64,000 nt of DNA from Kamptonema formosum PCC 6407 (GCF_000332155.1 NZ_KB235904.1:834946-898945); one strand, 5' to 3'; positions 8,217 through 18,149 are shown, numbered from the stretch's first letter. Notes: generated from the letters alone by a model not told the origin. Numbers and translations: made by a program.

Positions 8217-8867
8217 ATGTCTGCTCCCGATTTCGCTGCTTTAAGCCAATCTATCCCGGTTGAGAAAATTCGCTATAACGAGCAGGGTTTAGTGCCTGCG
8301 ATCGTTCAAGATTATCTTGATGGTACGGTGCTGATGATGGCATGGATGAGTCGGGAATCGCTACAAAAAACTCTGGAAACTGGGCAAACTTGGTTTTGGA
8401 GTCGTTCTCGTGGGGAGTTATGGCATAAGGGGGCGACTTCAAGTCACGTTCAGAATATTAAGTCTGTGCGTTATGACTGCGATAGCGATGCTTTGCTGTT
8501 TACGGTGGAACAGGTGGGAGATATTGCTTGCCACACGGGGGAAAGGAGTTGTTTTCATCGGGTGGATGGCGAGGTTGTCGCGCCGCCTGCGGATGCGCTG
8601 TCTCAGTTGTTTGAGGTGATTTGCGATCGCCGCGATCGTCCGATAGAAACATCTTACACCTGCAAGCTATTTGAAGGTGGCGATAATAAGATTCTTAAGA
8701 AAATTGGCGAGGAGTCGGTGGAGGTGGTGATGGCTTGTAAGGATGATGATAAGGATGGGATAGCTTCTGAAGTCGCCGATCTATTCTATCACACTTTGGT
8801 GGCTTTGGCTTACCATCAGGTTGATTTGAGAGCGGTTTATCGGAAGTTGGAGCAACGACGAAAGTGA
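8217..8867 (+). CDS. hisI: Phosphoribosyl-AMP cyclohydrolase / phosphoribosyl-ATP pyrophosphatase
   Basis: This bifunctional histidine-biosynthesis enzyme (HisIE) performs steps two and three of the pathway. Residues 1-120 are the cyclohydrolase: [19 protein letters not shown], the metal-binding [10 protein letters not shown] and the zinc-ligand [11 protein letters not shown]. Residues 125-216 are the MazG-like pyrophosphohydrolase: [20 protein letters not shown] and [14 protein letters not shown] prefer ATG 8217 (MSAPDFAAL) over the in-frame TTG at 8202, since the extra five residues are not family-like. The gene is not in a his operon, as is usual in cyanobacteria. Confidence 0.95.
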   Translation: MSAPDFAALSQSIPVEKIRYNEQGLVPAIVQDYLDGTVLMMAWMSRESLQKTLETGQTWFWSRSRGELWHKGATSSHVQNIKSVRYDCDSDALLFTVEQVGDIACHTGERSCFHRVDGEVVAPPADALSQLFEVICDRRDRPIETSYTCKLFEGGDNKILKKIGEESVEVVMACKDDDKDGIASEVADLFYHTLVALAYHQVDLRAVYRKLEQRRK

Positions 8868-8871
8868 TGGT

Positions 8872-8920
8872 TAGTTGTTCGTTGTTGGTTGTTAGTTGTT
8901 GGTTGTTAGTTCCTTAATTA
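8872..8920. repeat. TTGTTAG/TTGTTGG-type short tandem repeat
   Basis: Directly after hisIE the sequence repeats TTAGTTGTT, CGTTGTTGG, TTGTTAG and TTGTTGG units. It is the same heptamer family as the repeat at 243-335, here in only one orientation. No coding potential is seen. Confidence 0.5.
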
Positions 8921-8974
8921 CGATCGTAGAATAATTGAAAAGAGAGCTGTTTTAACACCTAACTTAAATTAATA

Positions 8975-9454
8975 TCAATAAGTGATGTCTTGCCAAAGGG
9001 CACAATCGGTAACTCTTTGAAAATCTTTAATATTTTTAGTAGCAATAATAACTTTACGACCAGGATATTCCTCTTGTAGGATAGACCATTGAGCAGAGAT
9101 AATACAATCTATATCAATGTTTTCCCTAACTTTATTAGGTTGACTCATATCTCTTGCTTCAGCCCATAGTTTGCCAGCTTTTGCTAGCACAGTAAAAGTT
9201 ACTTCTTGAAATTCAATTAAGTCTCTTAGTTTGTCTAACTCTTGAACGCTGTAGCTTTTAATACGAATAAATTCGCGTCTAACTTCATAATCACAGATAT
9301 CAGAAGCAGTTACATAAGCGCCTTTCGATAATAAGCGTTCAAACCATTGTGTGCATCGATAAATCTCCGTGCCCAACTTCTCATCTTCAGACAAATTATC
9401 ATCAATAGGTGTAACCAGCAAAGCAAGAATACCAGAGTCCAGAATTACAATCAC
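8975..9454 (-). CDS. PIN-domain nuclease (toxin-like)
   Basis: The 159-residue protein shows the spaced acidic residues of PIN nucleases: Asp6 in VILDSG, Glu57 in CDYEVRRE, Asp114/Asp116 in ENIDIDCIISAQ, and the late ATKNIKDF motif (Asp144). PIN domains are Mg-dependent ribonucleases, commonly VapC-type toxins. The GTG start at 9454 lies one base after the stop of the upstream gene (TAA-A-GTG), so the two are co-translated. At 159 residues it is longer than a typical 130-residue VapC. This suggests a toxin-antitoxin-like unit, but the partner is not a standard antitoxin. Confidence 0.7.
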   Translation of the reverse strand: MIVILDSGILALLVTPIDDNLSEDEKLGTEIYRCTQWFERLLSKGAYVTASDICDYEVRREFIRIKSYSVQELDKLRDLIEFQEVTFTVLAKAGKLWAEARDMSQPNKVRENIDIDCIISAQWSILQEEYPGRKVIIATKNIKDFQRVTDCALWQDITY

Positions 9455-9455
9455 T

Positions 9456-10307
9456 TTACAATGTCCATCCTTTTGCTTTTTTAATACTTTCTATTTGCTC
9501 AAGTCGTGATTTTGCCCAATCCATTGCAGGTTGGTTTTTCTGAATTTGCATTTCACGAGTAAAGATTGTATCAGAAGGAGAGCCCATCGGACAAGATTTT
9601 TCATTTTTTGTTAGGTTTTCTTCGATTTGCCATAATACTGCTCTGGCAGTGTTTTTTAATCCCACTAAATATGAAAAAACTGATTCATTCTGATTAGCTT
9701 TATCAGGTTTTAGGTTGGGATCGTTCAAAAATGACAATGCTATATTTTTAAGGTACTCTATTAAGTCTTTTGGGAAGTAGAGAATATATTTTTCTAGAAG
9801 CTCTGATAGTCCCACCATACCTGTGTATATCGATCCATATTGGTGTACTTTATCTATTTCTTCTTCAAACCCAATTATCATAAGACCCAGAACTATGATT
9901 AATTCCCTCAATCCCTCCATATATTTTTCATGTTCTTCAATTTCTTTGAATAAATCAGGTGCTAAAAGATCACTATATTTTGCTTTGATTTCGTTGAAAA
10001 TTTGTCTATATTCATAGTAATAAATCTCGTTTTTTTGACCTAGAGATTTTGCTTTTCTAATCCGTTCTGATACTTCAACAATTTTTAACAGATCGTTAAA
10101 TGATTCTTCTTTAGGAATCCGCGCTTGTTCAGAGGAGAATAGTATTTCTAAGGAATTTTTGATTAAGGTCAGTTCACGCAGCATCACCTCTTCACTGCTC
10201 GATAGCAATGCTCTAATTGAATTTTCTGTAATAACTGTCATAGGTCGGCGGCTCAATAAAGAAAGAAGGTTTTTATGTTCTATGGGAGTATAAGGAGGTA
10301 TAAGCAT
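9456..10307 (-). CDS. Partner of PIN protein, possible antitoxin, unrecognised
   Basis: This 283-residue, mostly helical protein has no family I can name. I set the start at ATG 10307 (MLIPPYTPIEHKN) because AAGGAG lies just upstream at 10312-10317; an in-frame start at 10331 would precede that site. A hydrophobic stretch (LRELIIVLGLMIIGF, about residues 133-147) could be a buried helix or one membrane segment. The C-terminal 45 residues (SPSDTIFTREMQIQKNQPAM onward) are charged and look like a separate module that could clamp the PIN protein. Its tight coupling to the PIN gene suggests an antitoxin or regulator; that is inference. Confidence 0.55.
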   Translation of the reverse strand: MLIPPYTPIEHKNLLSLLSRRPMTVITENSIRALLSSSEEVMLRELTLIKNSLEILFSSEQARIPKEESFNDLLKIVEVSERIRKAKSLGQKNEIYYYEYRQIFNEIKAKYSDLLAPDLFKEIEEHEKYMEGLRELIIVLGLMIIGFEEEIDKVHQYGSIYTGMVGLSELLEKYILYFPKDLIEYLKNIALSFLNDPNLKPDKANQNESVFSYLVGLKNTARAVLWQIEENLTKNEKSCPMGSPSDTIFTREMQIQKNQPAMDWAKSRLEQIESIKKAKGWTL

Positions 10308-10392
10308 TGTACTCCTTCTATAAGGATACACGATAATCTCGTTGGTGCGACTGGTTTAACCTAAATGGACAAGCATTTATACTCAGGGATGG

Positions 10393-11649
10393 TTACTTTT
10401 TCAACATTTGCTCAAGTTGCTGTAAAATCAAGATAGCAACTCCCACACTTAAAGCTATACCCAACCAAAAATTATCTCCGATTAATTTCCCTTGATCTAA
10501 AGCCCAACCGCCTAAAGGTGGCCCGATTAAATAACCAATTGCCCAACACTGGGAATTAATTGATAAATAAACACCGCGCAAAGATTCGGGGGCTAAATCA
10601 GCTACAATCGAAGAAGCCGCAGGAGTATAACTAACAATAGCAATTGACAAAATACCTAAGCCTAAAATTGCAAAGAAAATGTTACCACTATGAGCAATTC
10701 CCGTCATCCCAATCAGGATAAATCCTATACCCCATAAAAGAGCCGAAATTACTAGGGATCTAGTGTGACTAAAACGCTTAAAAGCGCGGGCAATTGGCAA
10801 TTGGCAACTGACAAGTAAAATTGTGTGCCAAGTAAATAATGCCGTCAGTGTACCGGGGGAAAAACCTTTTCCTGATGCGGCTGCGGGGATAAAATTGCTA
10901 AGATAAAGAGGGATTGTACTTTGGGTTTGGGAGATATAAAGAGTGAAGAGAATATTTACTAAGACATAAACTAGGAGACTCCGATCCTGTAAGGCAATTT
11001 TCCAGCCATTTTGAATTTTATCTGTCCCCGCTGGTAAAGCTGAAATCTTGGGTTTGTAGGTTTCAGAAATTGTAAAGTAAACTAATACAAAAAATATCAG
11101 AAATGAAATGCCATCAATTACAAATAGCGCCCAATAAGCGCCAGTTAAAGTAATTAATAATCCTCCTAAAATAATTCCTACTTGTAAGCCTAAATTATCA
11201 GCCAATCGTGTTAAGGCAAAAGCTTCTCTGCGTTCTTCTCCCTCTGTTAAATCGGCGATTGCAGCTTCAGTTGCAGGCCAATATAAACCAACTCCCAAAC
11301 CCATTAAAACATTACCTAAAACTAGCCCGGTAAAATCCTTGGCAGTTGCCAACATAAAAGAAGCTACAGCCGAAATAATTGCTGACATTAACAAGGTGCG
11401 ACGGCGGCCCCAAACAGGAGAATCTGACAACGAACCGCCCAAAATGCGGCCCAAAATTCCAGAAACTTGAGCGCTACCTAAACCTAAACCGACAGCAGTA
11501 GCAGATAAACCAAGTTGATTGACAAAAAATATGGGAGCATAAAATAAGGTAAAACCAGTGCCAGTGTGGGATAAAAAGCGACCGAATGCTAGAATCCAGA
11601 CTTGAGAACCAAGTTGCGGAAGCCAAGATGGTAATTGATGTTTAGACAT
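10393..11649 (-). CDS. Major facilitator superfamily transporter
   Basis: The 418-residue protein has about twelve hydrophobic helices in two six-helix halves and the MFS motif A region between helices 2 and 3 (GGSLSDSPVWGRRRTLLMSA). A second conserved stretch, GLYWPATEAAIADLTEGEER, is common in drug/sugar exporters of the family. It is an inner-membrane secondary transporter. The substrate cannot be told; a multidrug or metabolite efflux role is likely. It is divergent from ruvA with only 31 bases between the start codons, so their promoters must overlap or lie inside the genes. Confidence 0.88.
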   Translation of the reverse strand: MSKHQLPSWLPQLGSQVWILAFGRFLSHTGTGFTLFYAPIFFVNQLGLSATAVGLGLGSAQVSGILGRILGGSLSDSPVWGRRRTLLMSAIISAVASFMLATAKDFTGLVLGNVLMGLGVGLYWPATEAAIADLTEGEERREAFALTRLADNLGLQVGIILGGLLITLTGAYWALFVIDGISFLIFFVLVYFTISETYKPKISALPAGTDKIQNGWKIALQDRSLLVYVLVNILFTLYISQTQSTIPLYLSNFIPAAASGKGFSPGTLTALFTWHTILLVSCQLPIARAFKRFSHTRSLVISALLWGIGFILIGMTGIAHSGNIFFAILGLGILSIAIVSYTPAASSIVADLAPESLRGVYLSINSQCWAIGYLIGPPLGGWALDQGKLIGDNFWLGIALSVGVAILILQQLEQMLKK

Positions 11650-11680
11650 GGCTTTAAATTTTAAATAGGACTTAGTAGTA

Positions 11681-12304
11681 ATGATTAACTATCTCAAAGG
11701 TACGGTAGCAGATATCCAAAAAGGTAACAATCGGGTGATGCTGATTCTGGAAGTCAATCAAATCGGTTATGAAGTGCAAATTTTGCCTCGAATGACGGGA
11801 CAATTGCCAGCGATGGGGGAAGTGGTGCAAGTTTTTACTCACCAACAAGTTAAGGAAGACCAAATGGTATTATACGGTTTTATTTCCGGTGCGGAACGAA
11901 ATTTATTTCGGCAATTAGTCAGTGTTAGCGGTATTGGGGCACAACTGGCGATCGCACTTTTGGAAACTTTAGGATTGCAAGACTTAGTTCAAGCTATAGT
12001 AGGCGGTAATACCCGCATTTTGGCCAAAACTCCCGGTGTTGGGAACAAAACTGCCGAACGTCTCGTCTTGGAACTGAGAACTAAACTATCAGAATGGCGG
12101 AATCAAGAGGGTTTGTCAACATCTGTACCTGCGGGAGTCAGTTCAGTTATTCAAGAAGAAGTTGAGATGACTTTACTCGCTTTGGGATACACTGGAGCGG
12201 AGGTAATGCAGGCATTACAGGCTCTTAGCCAAGATCCGAGTTTGTTAAAGAAAGGTAATGCGGAAGATTGGATTCGAGAAGCGATCGCTTGGTTGAGTCG
12301 GTAA
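11681..12304 (+). CDS. ruvA: Holliday junction branch migration protein RuvA
   Basis: RuvA binds four-way DNA junctions and loads the RuvB motor. The 207 residues show the three expected domains: N-terminal OB fold (MINYLKGTVADIQKGNNRVM), central helix-hairpin-helix pair (LVSVSGIGAQLAIALLETLG and KTPGVGNKTAERLVLELRTK), and a C-terminal RuvB-binding domain (EEVEMTLLALGYTGAEVMQA). ruvB and ruvC are not adjacent, which is normal in cyanobacteria. Identification is secure. Confidence 0.96.
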   Translation: MINYLKGTVADIQKGNNRVMLILEVNQIGYEVQILPRMTGQLPAMGEVVQVFTHQQVKEDQMVLYGFISGAERNLFRQLVSVSGIGAQLAIALLETLGLQDLVQAIVGGNTRILAKTPGVGNKTAERLVLELRTKLSEWRNQEGLSTSVPAGVSSVIQEEVEMTLLALGYTGAEVMQALQALSQDPSLLKKGNAEDWIREAIAWLSR

Positions 12305-12543
12305 TTGAGGATAGCTAGGGAAAAGATAGACCAGATTTCTTAATTTCCGCTATTGAGAAATTCTAGAATTTATTAACGCAGTTCATAATTGTTGACAGTT
12401 GTAAATTTTTCGATAAATGGGTTGACATTTTCACAATAAATCTGAGAAACTCAGACTGCATCTACTTATTTTCGTTAATTTGACTGACATTCTACGTCAA
12501 TCTGGTAAATATGAGTGGGCGAAAGGAAATTAAGTAAGAAACC

Positions 12544-15500
12544 ATGAATAACCAAATCATTTTCATTGATTCTTCAGTAGAAGATTATCAAATCCTTGCT
12601 CAAAACGCTGCCCAAGGCAGTAAAGTTGTCATTTTAGATGACCAATCCAGCGCGATCGCGCAAATCACTCAATCCTTAGCCGGAGAAAGCGATCTGGAAG
12701 CACTGCATATCATTTCTCACGGTAGCGAAGGGAGTATCACGCTCGGTACTGAGGTGATTAATGGGAACGCGATCGAAGCTTTAGGCGATCGGCTCAAACA
12801 ATGGGGAAAATCCCTTACTAAAACTGGCGATATTCTATTATATGGATGTAATGTCGCCGCTGGAGAAATTGGTAATAAATTTGTTAAGAAACTCAGTGAA
12901 ATTACCGGTGCCGGTGTAGCGGCTTCTAATAACTTAACCGGCGCTGCGGCATTAGGTGGAGACTGGAATTTAGAAGTGAGATTTGGGGAAGTGGAAACCC
13001 AACCCCTAAATTTTGCCAATTATGGTTATACTTTGCCTGCTACCATCACCAATGTCACTTCATCTTTAGCTGATGGCACTTATTTACCAGGCCAAGTTGT
13101 TCCTATTACGGTGACATTTAGCGAACCCGTAAACGTTTCCAGCGCACCTGGATTCCCAGGTTTAATTCTTAACACAGGAGGAACAGCAATTTATGTCAGT
13201 GGTAGCGGTACCGCCAATCTCCTGTTTAACTACACGACCGCCACAAATGAAAATAGTGCCGATCTTGATTATACTTCAACTGTCCTCAACGGTACGATAA
13301 GCACAGTCTCCGATGGCAGCGCTGCCACTTTAACTCTTCCCACCGCTGGTGGGGCTGGCTCTCTCGGTGCGAATAAAGCCTTAATCGTTAATGATGGGGC
13401 AATACCTACTGCCGTTAACATCACCTCTACCACCACTAATGGCAGTTATACAACAACAACAGCTATTCCGATTACCGTTGAATTTAGCGAAATCGTCAAC
13501 GTCACCGGCATACCAACGCTAACCTTGGGAGGAGTAGCAACCCCAGTTAACTATACCAGTGGTACCGGTACAAAATTCCTCACATTTAACTACACCCCAG
13601 TCGCCGGTGACACCAGTGCCGATCTTGATGCAACCGCGATTGCTGGCACGATCGCAGATATTGTCGGTAACGCTTATGCACTTGGTCTTCCTGCTGCACC
13701 GAACAACCTGGCTACAAATAAAGATTTAGTCATTGACACTGCTGCACCCACAGTTGCCCTAGCACAAGTGATACCAGCAGCAACAGTTACGGGCGCATTT
13801 AACGTCACAGCTACCTTTAATGAAACTGTGGCACCAACTTTTGATCTTACGGATATCACCGTAGGCAATGGTGCTGCTAGTAATTTGACAGTTGCTGGAA
13901 ACGTCTACACCTTTACTATCACACCCACGACAGATGGCGCTGTCACCGTTGATGTTGCTGCGGCTAAGGCAACAGATGCTGCCACAAATGGCAATACAGC
14001 CGCCCCTCAATTAGCTGGCATCACTGCCGATTTACCACCTACTATCACCAACGTTACCTCTGGTACCGCCGATGGCAGCTATAATGCCACCGTCGGTACT
14101 ATTCCGATTACCGTTACATTTAGCAAAATCGTTAACGTCACTGGCGCACCGACACTAACCTTGGCAGCAGGAGTAACAGGACCGGCCACCTTTGTCAGTG
14201 GTAGTGGTACGAATACACTCACCTTTAACTACACCGTAGGCGCAACTGACAACATTGCCGACCTTGATTATGGCAGTGCAGCCGCCCTCGCCCTTAATGG
14301 CGGTACGATTAATTCGGCATTAGGTACCGCAGCTACACTCACTCTACCTGCTCCGGCTGCGGCTGGTTCCCTGGGTGCGAATAAAGCCTTAGTCATTGAC
14401 ACCACCGTACCTACTATCACCGGTATTACCTCTACCACCGCTGATGGTAGTTATACAACAACGGCCACTATTCCGATTACTGTTACATTTAGCGAAGTTG
14501 TCAATGTCACTGGTACACCGACGCTGACTCTGGGAGGAGGAGTAACAACTGCTGTTAACCTTGCCAGTGGTGCCGGTACAAATACGCTCACATTTAACTA
14601 CACCCCAGCCGCAGGTGACACCAGTGCCGATCTTGATGCAACCTTGTTAACGGGTACGATCGCAGATGCTGCGGGTAATGCTGCGACACTGACTCTTCCT
14701 GCTGCAACCTTAGCTACGACTAAAGCTTTAGTTATTGACACAACAGCACCCACAGTTGCCTTAACAACCGCAGCCACAGCACCAGTGACGGGGACATTTA
14801 GCGTCGCGGCCACCTTTACTGAAGCTAGTGGAAATGTCCTGGGATTTGATGTCACTGATTTAACCGTAGGCAATGGTACTATCAGCAACTTTGCTGGCTC
14901 AGGGGTAAACTACACCTTTGATATCAAACCTACGGCAGATGGGCCTGTCACCATTGATGTGGCTGCGGGTAAAGCGACGGATGCAGCCTCAAATGGCAAT
15001 ACCGCAGCCCCGACACTGTTGATTAACGCGAACGTTCCACCTAAAGTTACCAGCGTTACCTCAACTTTAGCGGATGGTAGCTATCCGCTCGGTCAAGTAG
15101 TTCCGATTACCGTGACATTTAGCGAATCCGTCATTGTCACCGGCACACCGACGCTAACTCTCAACTCAGGGGGAACAGCTAGTTATGCCAGTGGCACGGG
15201 TACAAATGCACTCACCTTTAACTACACTGTAGGCGCAGGTCAAACCAGTGCTGACCTCGACTATACCGCCATCACCTCTCTTGTTGTCCCCGCAGGCGCT
15301 TCTATTACAGATACGGTGGTGACGACTAGCAATGCGGATCTCACTCTCCCGGCTCCCGCTGCAATTAACTCCCTGGGTGCAAATAAAGCCATAGTCATTG
15401 ACACCACTCCACCCACAGTTACGATTAACCAAGCCAGTAGCCAAGTCGATCCGACAACAAATAGTTTGATTAACTACACCGTCGCCTTTAGCGAACCGGT

Positions 15501-17451
15501 GAAGAATTTTGATGCTACCGACATTACTTTCAGTGGAGTCACCGGGGCCACTGCTACCATCACGGGAGATGCTACAGGTCAAAATTACAACGTAGCAGTA
15601 ACAGGGTTGTCTGCACCAGGAGCCTTGACTGCTACCGTTAAAGCCAGTGGTGCTACAGATTTAGCTGGCAATGGTAATACTGCCAGTACCAGCACCGATA
15701 ATTCTGTCACATATTCCCCTGTTGGTCCCTACGTTACTGCTATTAGCCGCGTTGATACCGATCCGACTACGGCAACAGCAGTAAATTATACAGTCACCTT
15801 TAATGAGAGCGTGACAGGGGTAGATACTGCGGACTTCTCCTTATCGGGAACCGCTACTACTGGGGCAAGTATTGGTACTGTCACGGGTTCGGGTAAAACC
15901 TATAATGTGTCGGTGAATACGGGTACTGCTGATGGTACATTGGGGCTGGATTTAACCGATAACAATAGCATCATTAATTCCCTGAATGCTACTTTAGGCG
16001 GTACGGCACTGAATGATGGGGACTTTAAGGGACAAGTTTACACTGTTAGTAAAAATATTGCTCCTGTGCTGGCTGTGGCGCTCAACGATCAATCGGCAAC
16101 GATTAATACGGCGTTTAGTTTTACAGTTCCGACGGGTACGTTTACTGATGCTAACAACGATACCTTAACTTATAGTTCGACGCTGGAAGATGGCTCGGCG
16201 TTACCGACTTGGTTAACCTTTGATGCGACAACGGGTGCTTTTAGTGGTACGCCTACAACGGCAAATATCGGCAACTTAAAAGTTAATGTGGCGGCTTCGG
16301 ATGGAAAAGCTGCTACAAGCAATACGTTCATTTTGACGGTATCCGATAAAGTCAATACTGCTCCTGTAGTTGCCAGTGCAATTACTGATAAGTCAGCGGT
16401 AATCGACACAGCATTTAACTTTATCGTACCCGCAGGTACATTTACGGATGCTGAAAGTGACCCGTTGACTTACACTGCAACGCTAGAAAACGGCACGGCT
16501 TTACCAACTTGGTTAACATTTAATGCCGCGACTCTGGCTTTCAGTGGCACACCAGCGGTGGCAAATGTCGGAAACTTAAAGGTGAAATTGACTGCGAATG
16601 ACGGGAAAGCCTCAACCAGTGATGTTTTCCAACTTGTTGTCAGTGGGTCTACACCTGTATCCACACCTACACCCGCACCCGCACCCTCACCTTCACCATC
16701 GGGAGGAGGAACGACAACAACAACGACAACGGGATCTAATGCGATCGTAATTAACACGCCACCAATCGGTCTAATCGGTGCCGGTGAGCGCACTAATTTA
16801 CCATCAAATCAAGTGGTAAATGGTCAATATTTACTATCTGATTTTGATGATACCAGCATTCCCACATCTGCTTTTGGTCAGCCAATTCGTGGGTTATCTG
16901 GTAATGATAACTTGACGGGAAGTGGTGGTACTGACACAATTTATGGCGATCGAGGTGCTGATATTATTGATGGTGGTGATGGTAACGATCAAATATTTGG
17001 TGGTAAGGAGTCGGATAAATTATCTGGTGGTAATGGCGATGACTTCTTGAGTGGCAATAATGATAATGACACTCTCACTGGTGGCGCTGGTAACGATATC
17101 TTACGCGGTGGTAAGGAAAATGATGTCTTACTTGGCGGAGATGGAGATGATGAATTGTGGGGCGATCGAGGTTTTGATGCTCTCACAGGTGGTGCAGGAA
17201 AGGATAACTTTGTGTTAGAATTTACTGCCACTAGCCCCGATCAGGCTGATGTAATTACTGACTTCAATTCTACTGATGATAAAATCAAGTTGGTTGGTTT
17301 TACTTTCAGTCAATTAAGTTTTGAATCAGTGAATGTCATCTTAGATGGGGCAACTGCTGTAGCTTCAACGGTAATTAAGTCGGGGAATAACTACTTAGGA
17401 GTGGTTTATAATGTGAATTCATCTGCTCTTAGTAGTAGTTCTTTCTTGTAA
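12544..17451 (+). CDS. DUF4347 - Ig-like - RTX giant secreted protein
   Basis: Domains of the 1635-residue protein in order: DUF4347 (about 5-160) with ALHIISHGSEG and ILLYGCNVAAG; a long array of beta-sandwich repeats (about 160-1130), each with PITVTFSE-x-VNVTG...LTLNYT-like strands and ADLDYT; two putative-Ig domains (about 1173-1365, LPTWLTFDATTGAFSGTP); a Pro/Thr linker (1368-1398); RTX calcium-binding nonapeptides (about 1449-1549, GGxGxDxLxGG type); and an Asp-rich C-terminal type I secretion domain. Export by a type I (HlyBD/TolC) system without a cleaved signal is expected; no such transporter lies in the window. A surface adhesin or motility-related role is likely. Confidence 0.85.
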   Translation: MNNQIIFIDSSVEDYQILAQNAAQGSKVVILDDQSSAIAQITQSLAGESDLEALHIISHGSEGSITLGTEVINGNAIEALGDRLKQWGKSLTKTGDILLYGCNVAAGEIGNKFVKKLSEITGAGVAASNNLTGAAALGGDWNLEVRFGEVETQPLNFANYGYTLPATITNVTSSLADGTYLPGQVVPITVTFSEPVNVSSAPGFPGLILNTGGTAIYVSGSGTANLLFNYTTATNENSADLDYTSTVLNGTISTVSDGSAATLTLPTAGGAGSLGANKALIVNDGAIPTAVNITSTTTNGSYTTTTAIPITVEFSEIVNVTGIPTLTLGGVATPVNYTSGTGTKFLTFNYTPVAGDTSADLDATAIAGTIADIVGNAYALGLPAAPNNLATNKDLVIDTAAPTVALAQVIPAATVTGAFNVTATFNETVAPTFDLTDITVGNGAASNLTVAGNVYTFTITPTTDGAVTVDVAAAKATDAATNGNTAAPQLAGITADLPPTITNVTSGTADGSYNATVGTIPITVTFSKIVNVTGAPTLTLAAGVTGPATFVSGSGTNTLTFNYTVGATDNIADLDYGSAAALALNGGTINSALGTAATLTLPAPAAAGSLGANKALVIDTTVPTITGITSTTADGSYTTTATIPITVTFSEVVNVTGTPTLTLGGGVTTAVNLASGAGTNTLTFNYTPAAGDTSADLDATLLTGTIADAAGNAATLTLPAATLATTKALVIDTTAPTVALTTAATAPVTGTFSVAATFTEASGNVLGFDVTDLTVGNGTISNFAGSGVNYTFDIKPTADGPVTIDVAAGKATDAASNGNTAAPTLLINANVPPKVTSVTSTLADGSYPLGQVVPITVTFSESVIVTGTPTLTLNSGGTASYASGTGTNALTFNYTVGAGQTSADLDYTAITSLVVPAGASITDTVVTTSNADLTLPAPAAINSLGANKAIVIDTTPPTVTINQASSQVDPTTNSLINYTVAFSEPVKNFDATDITFSGVTGATATITGDATGQNYNVAVTGLSAPGALTATVKASGATDLAGNGNTASTSTDNSVTYSPVGPYVTAISRVDTDPTTATAVNYTVTFNESVTGVDTADFSLSGTATTGASIGTVTGSGKTYNVSVNTGTADGTLGLDLTDNNSIINSLNATLGGTALNDGDFKGQVYTVSKNIAPVLAVALNDQSATINTAFSFTVPTGTFTDANNDTLTYSSTLEDGSALPTWLTFDATTGAFSGTPTTANIGNLKVNVAASDGKAATSNTFILTVSDKVNTAPVVASAITDKSAVIDTAFNFIVPAGTFTDAESDPLTYTATLENGTALPTWLTFNAATLAFSGTPAVANVGNLKVKLTANDGKASTSDVFQLVVSGSTPVSTPTPAPAPSPSPSGGGTTTTTTTGSNAIVINTPPIGLIGAGERTNLPSNQVVNGQYLLSDFDDTSIPTSAFGQPIRGLSGNDNLTGSGGTDTIYGDRGADIIDGGDGNDQIFGGKESDKLSGGNGDDFLSGNNDNDTLTGGAGNDILRGGKENDVLLGGDGDDELWGDRGFDALTGGAGKDNFVLEFTATSPDQADVITDFNSTDDKIKLVGFTFSQLSFESVNVILDGATAVASTVIKSGNNYLGVVYNVNSSALSSSSFL

Positions 17452-17541
17452 GATTGTTGGGAAAAAACGCTGAGCAAAAGCATCAAAAGGGAGCAATTGT
17501 CTCCCTGGAAGCCGCCAACAGCGAACAAATTTAAGACTGAT

Positions 17542-17570
17542 ATTCAGGGGGCGCTTGTCGCCCCCTGAAT
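17542..17570 (+). terminator. Strong hairpin after the RTX gene
   Basis: A perfect 12-bp stem ATTCAGGGGGCG (17542-17553) / CGCCCCCTGAAT (17559-17570) with a CTTGT loop lies 91 bases after the stop codon. It is very GC-rich and followed by CTTGTTCGT, which has only a weak U tract. Probable transcript end. Confidence 0.6.
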
Positions 17571-17879
17571 CTTGTTCGTAAGTAGAAGATAGAAGGTAGA
17601 AGGTAGAAGGCTTTATTTATAGCTAGAGGCTAGGGGAAGAAGGGAATAGAGTCAATGGTTTCAAGAATTCAAAACGTCCTAACCGACGAAAGCGGTTGCT
17701 ATATCTAGGAGATCGAGAAGAATGCTTATACAGCAAGCCTTCTTCTCACTTAACGCTGCCCTCGCTTGCGGTATCTTTACTGCAAGTGAGGGCAGCTTTA
17801 TAAATGATTTATGTGTAAGTCCCAAATGTGATACAATCAGGGATTGTCGCATTAGTAAAGTAAAACTTAAATTCCATTC
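17571..17879 (+). promoter_or_regulatory. rpsO upstream region: repeat, hairpin and possible -10
   Basis: This spacer holds a short GAAGGTAGAAGGTAG-type repeat (17582-17610) and then a long hairpin: GCTGCCCTCGCTTGC (17755-17769) pairs with GCAAGTGAGGGCAGC (17782-17796) with a single G-U. It is followed by TTTATAAATG, so it may be a terminator or a processed leader. A TGTGATACAAT box (TACAAT 17832-17837) could be an extended -10 for rpsO, with no clear -35. No gene is visible here. Confidence 0.4.
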
Positions 17880-18149
17880 ATGGCACTAACACAAGAGCGC
17901 AAACAAGAAATTATGGGCCAATATCAAGCCCATGAAACCGATACAGGATCGGCAGACCTACAAGTAGCCATGCTGAGCGATCGCATTAACAAGCTCAGCG
18001 CCCACCTGAAGGTCAACCAAAAAGATTTTTCTTCCCGACGGGGTTTAATGCAGTTGATCGGCCGCCGCCGCCGCCTGCTAAGCTACATCCAGAAACAAGA
18101 TAGAGCTCGCTATCAAGCTTTAATTGCTCGCCTCGGCATTCGCGGCTAG
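17880..18149 (+). CDS. rpsO: 30S ribosomal protein S15
   Basis: The 89-residue protein matches bacterial S15 over its full length: MALTQERKQEIMGQYQAHET, DTGSADLQVAMLSDRI, the rRNA-contacting HLKVNQKDFSSRRGL and the ending RRRRLLSYIQKQDRARYQAL. S15 binds 16S rRNA helices 20-22 early in small-subunit assembly. In several bacteria it represses its own mRNA by binding a structured leader; the hairpin upstream has not been matched to any known S15 leader type. Secure identification. Confidence 0.98.
   Translation: MALTQERKQEIMGQYQAHETDTGSADLQVAMLSDRINKLSAHLKVNQKDFSSRRGLMQLIGRRRRLLSYIQKQDRARYQALIARLGIRG

Noticed and set aside
15166-15582. Antisense frames inside the RTX protein gene
   Set aside because: Ig-like repeats have biased codon use that leaves the opposite strand open; no independent signal.
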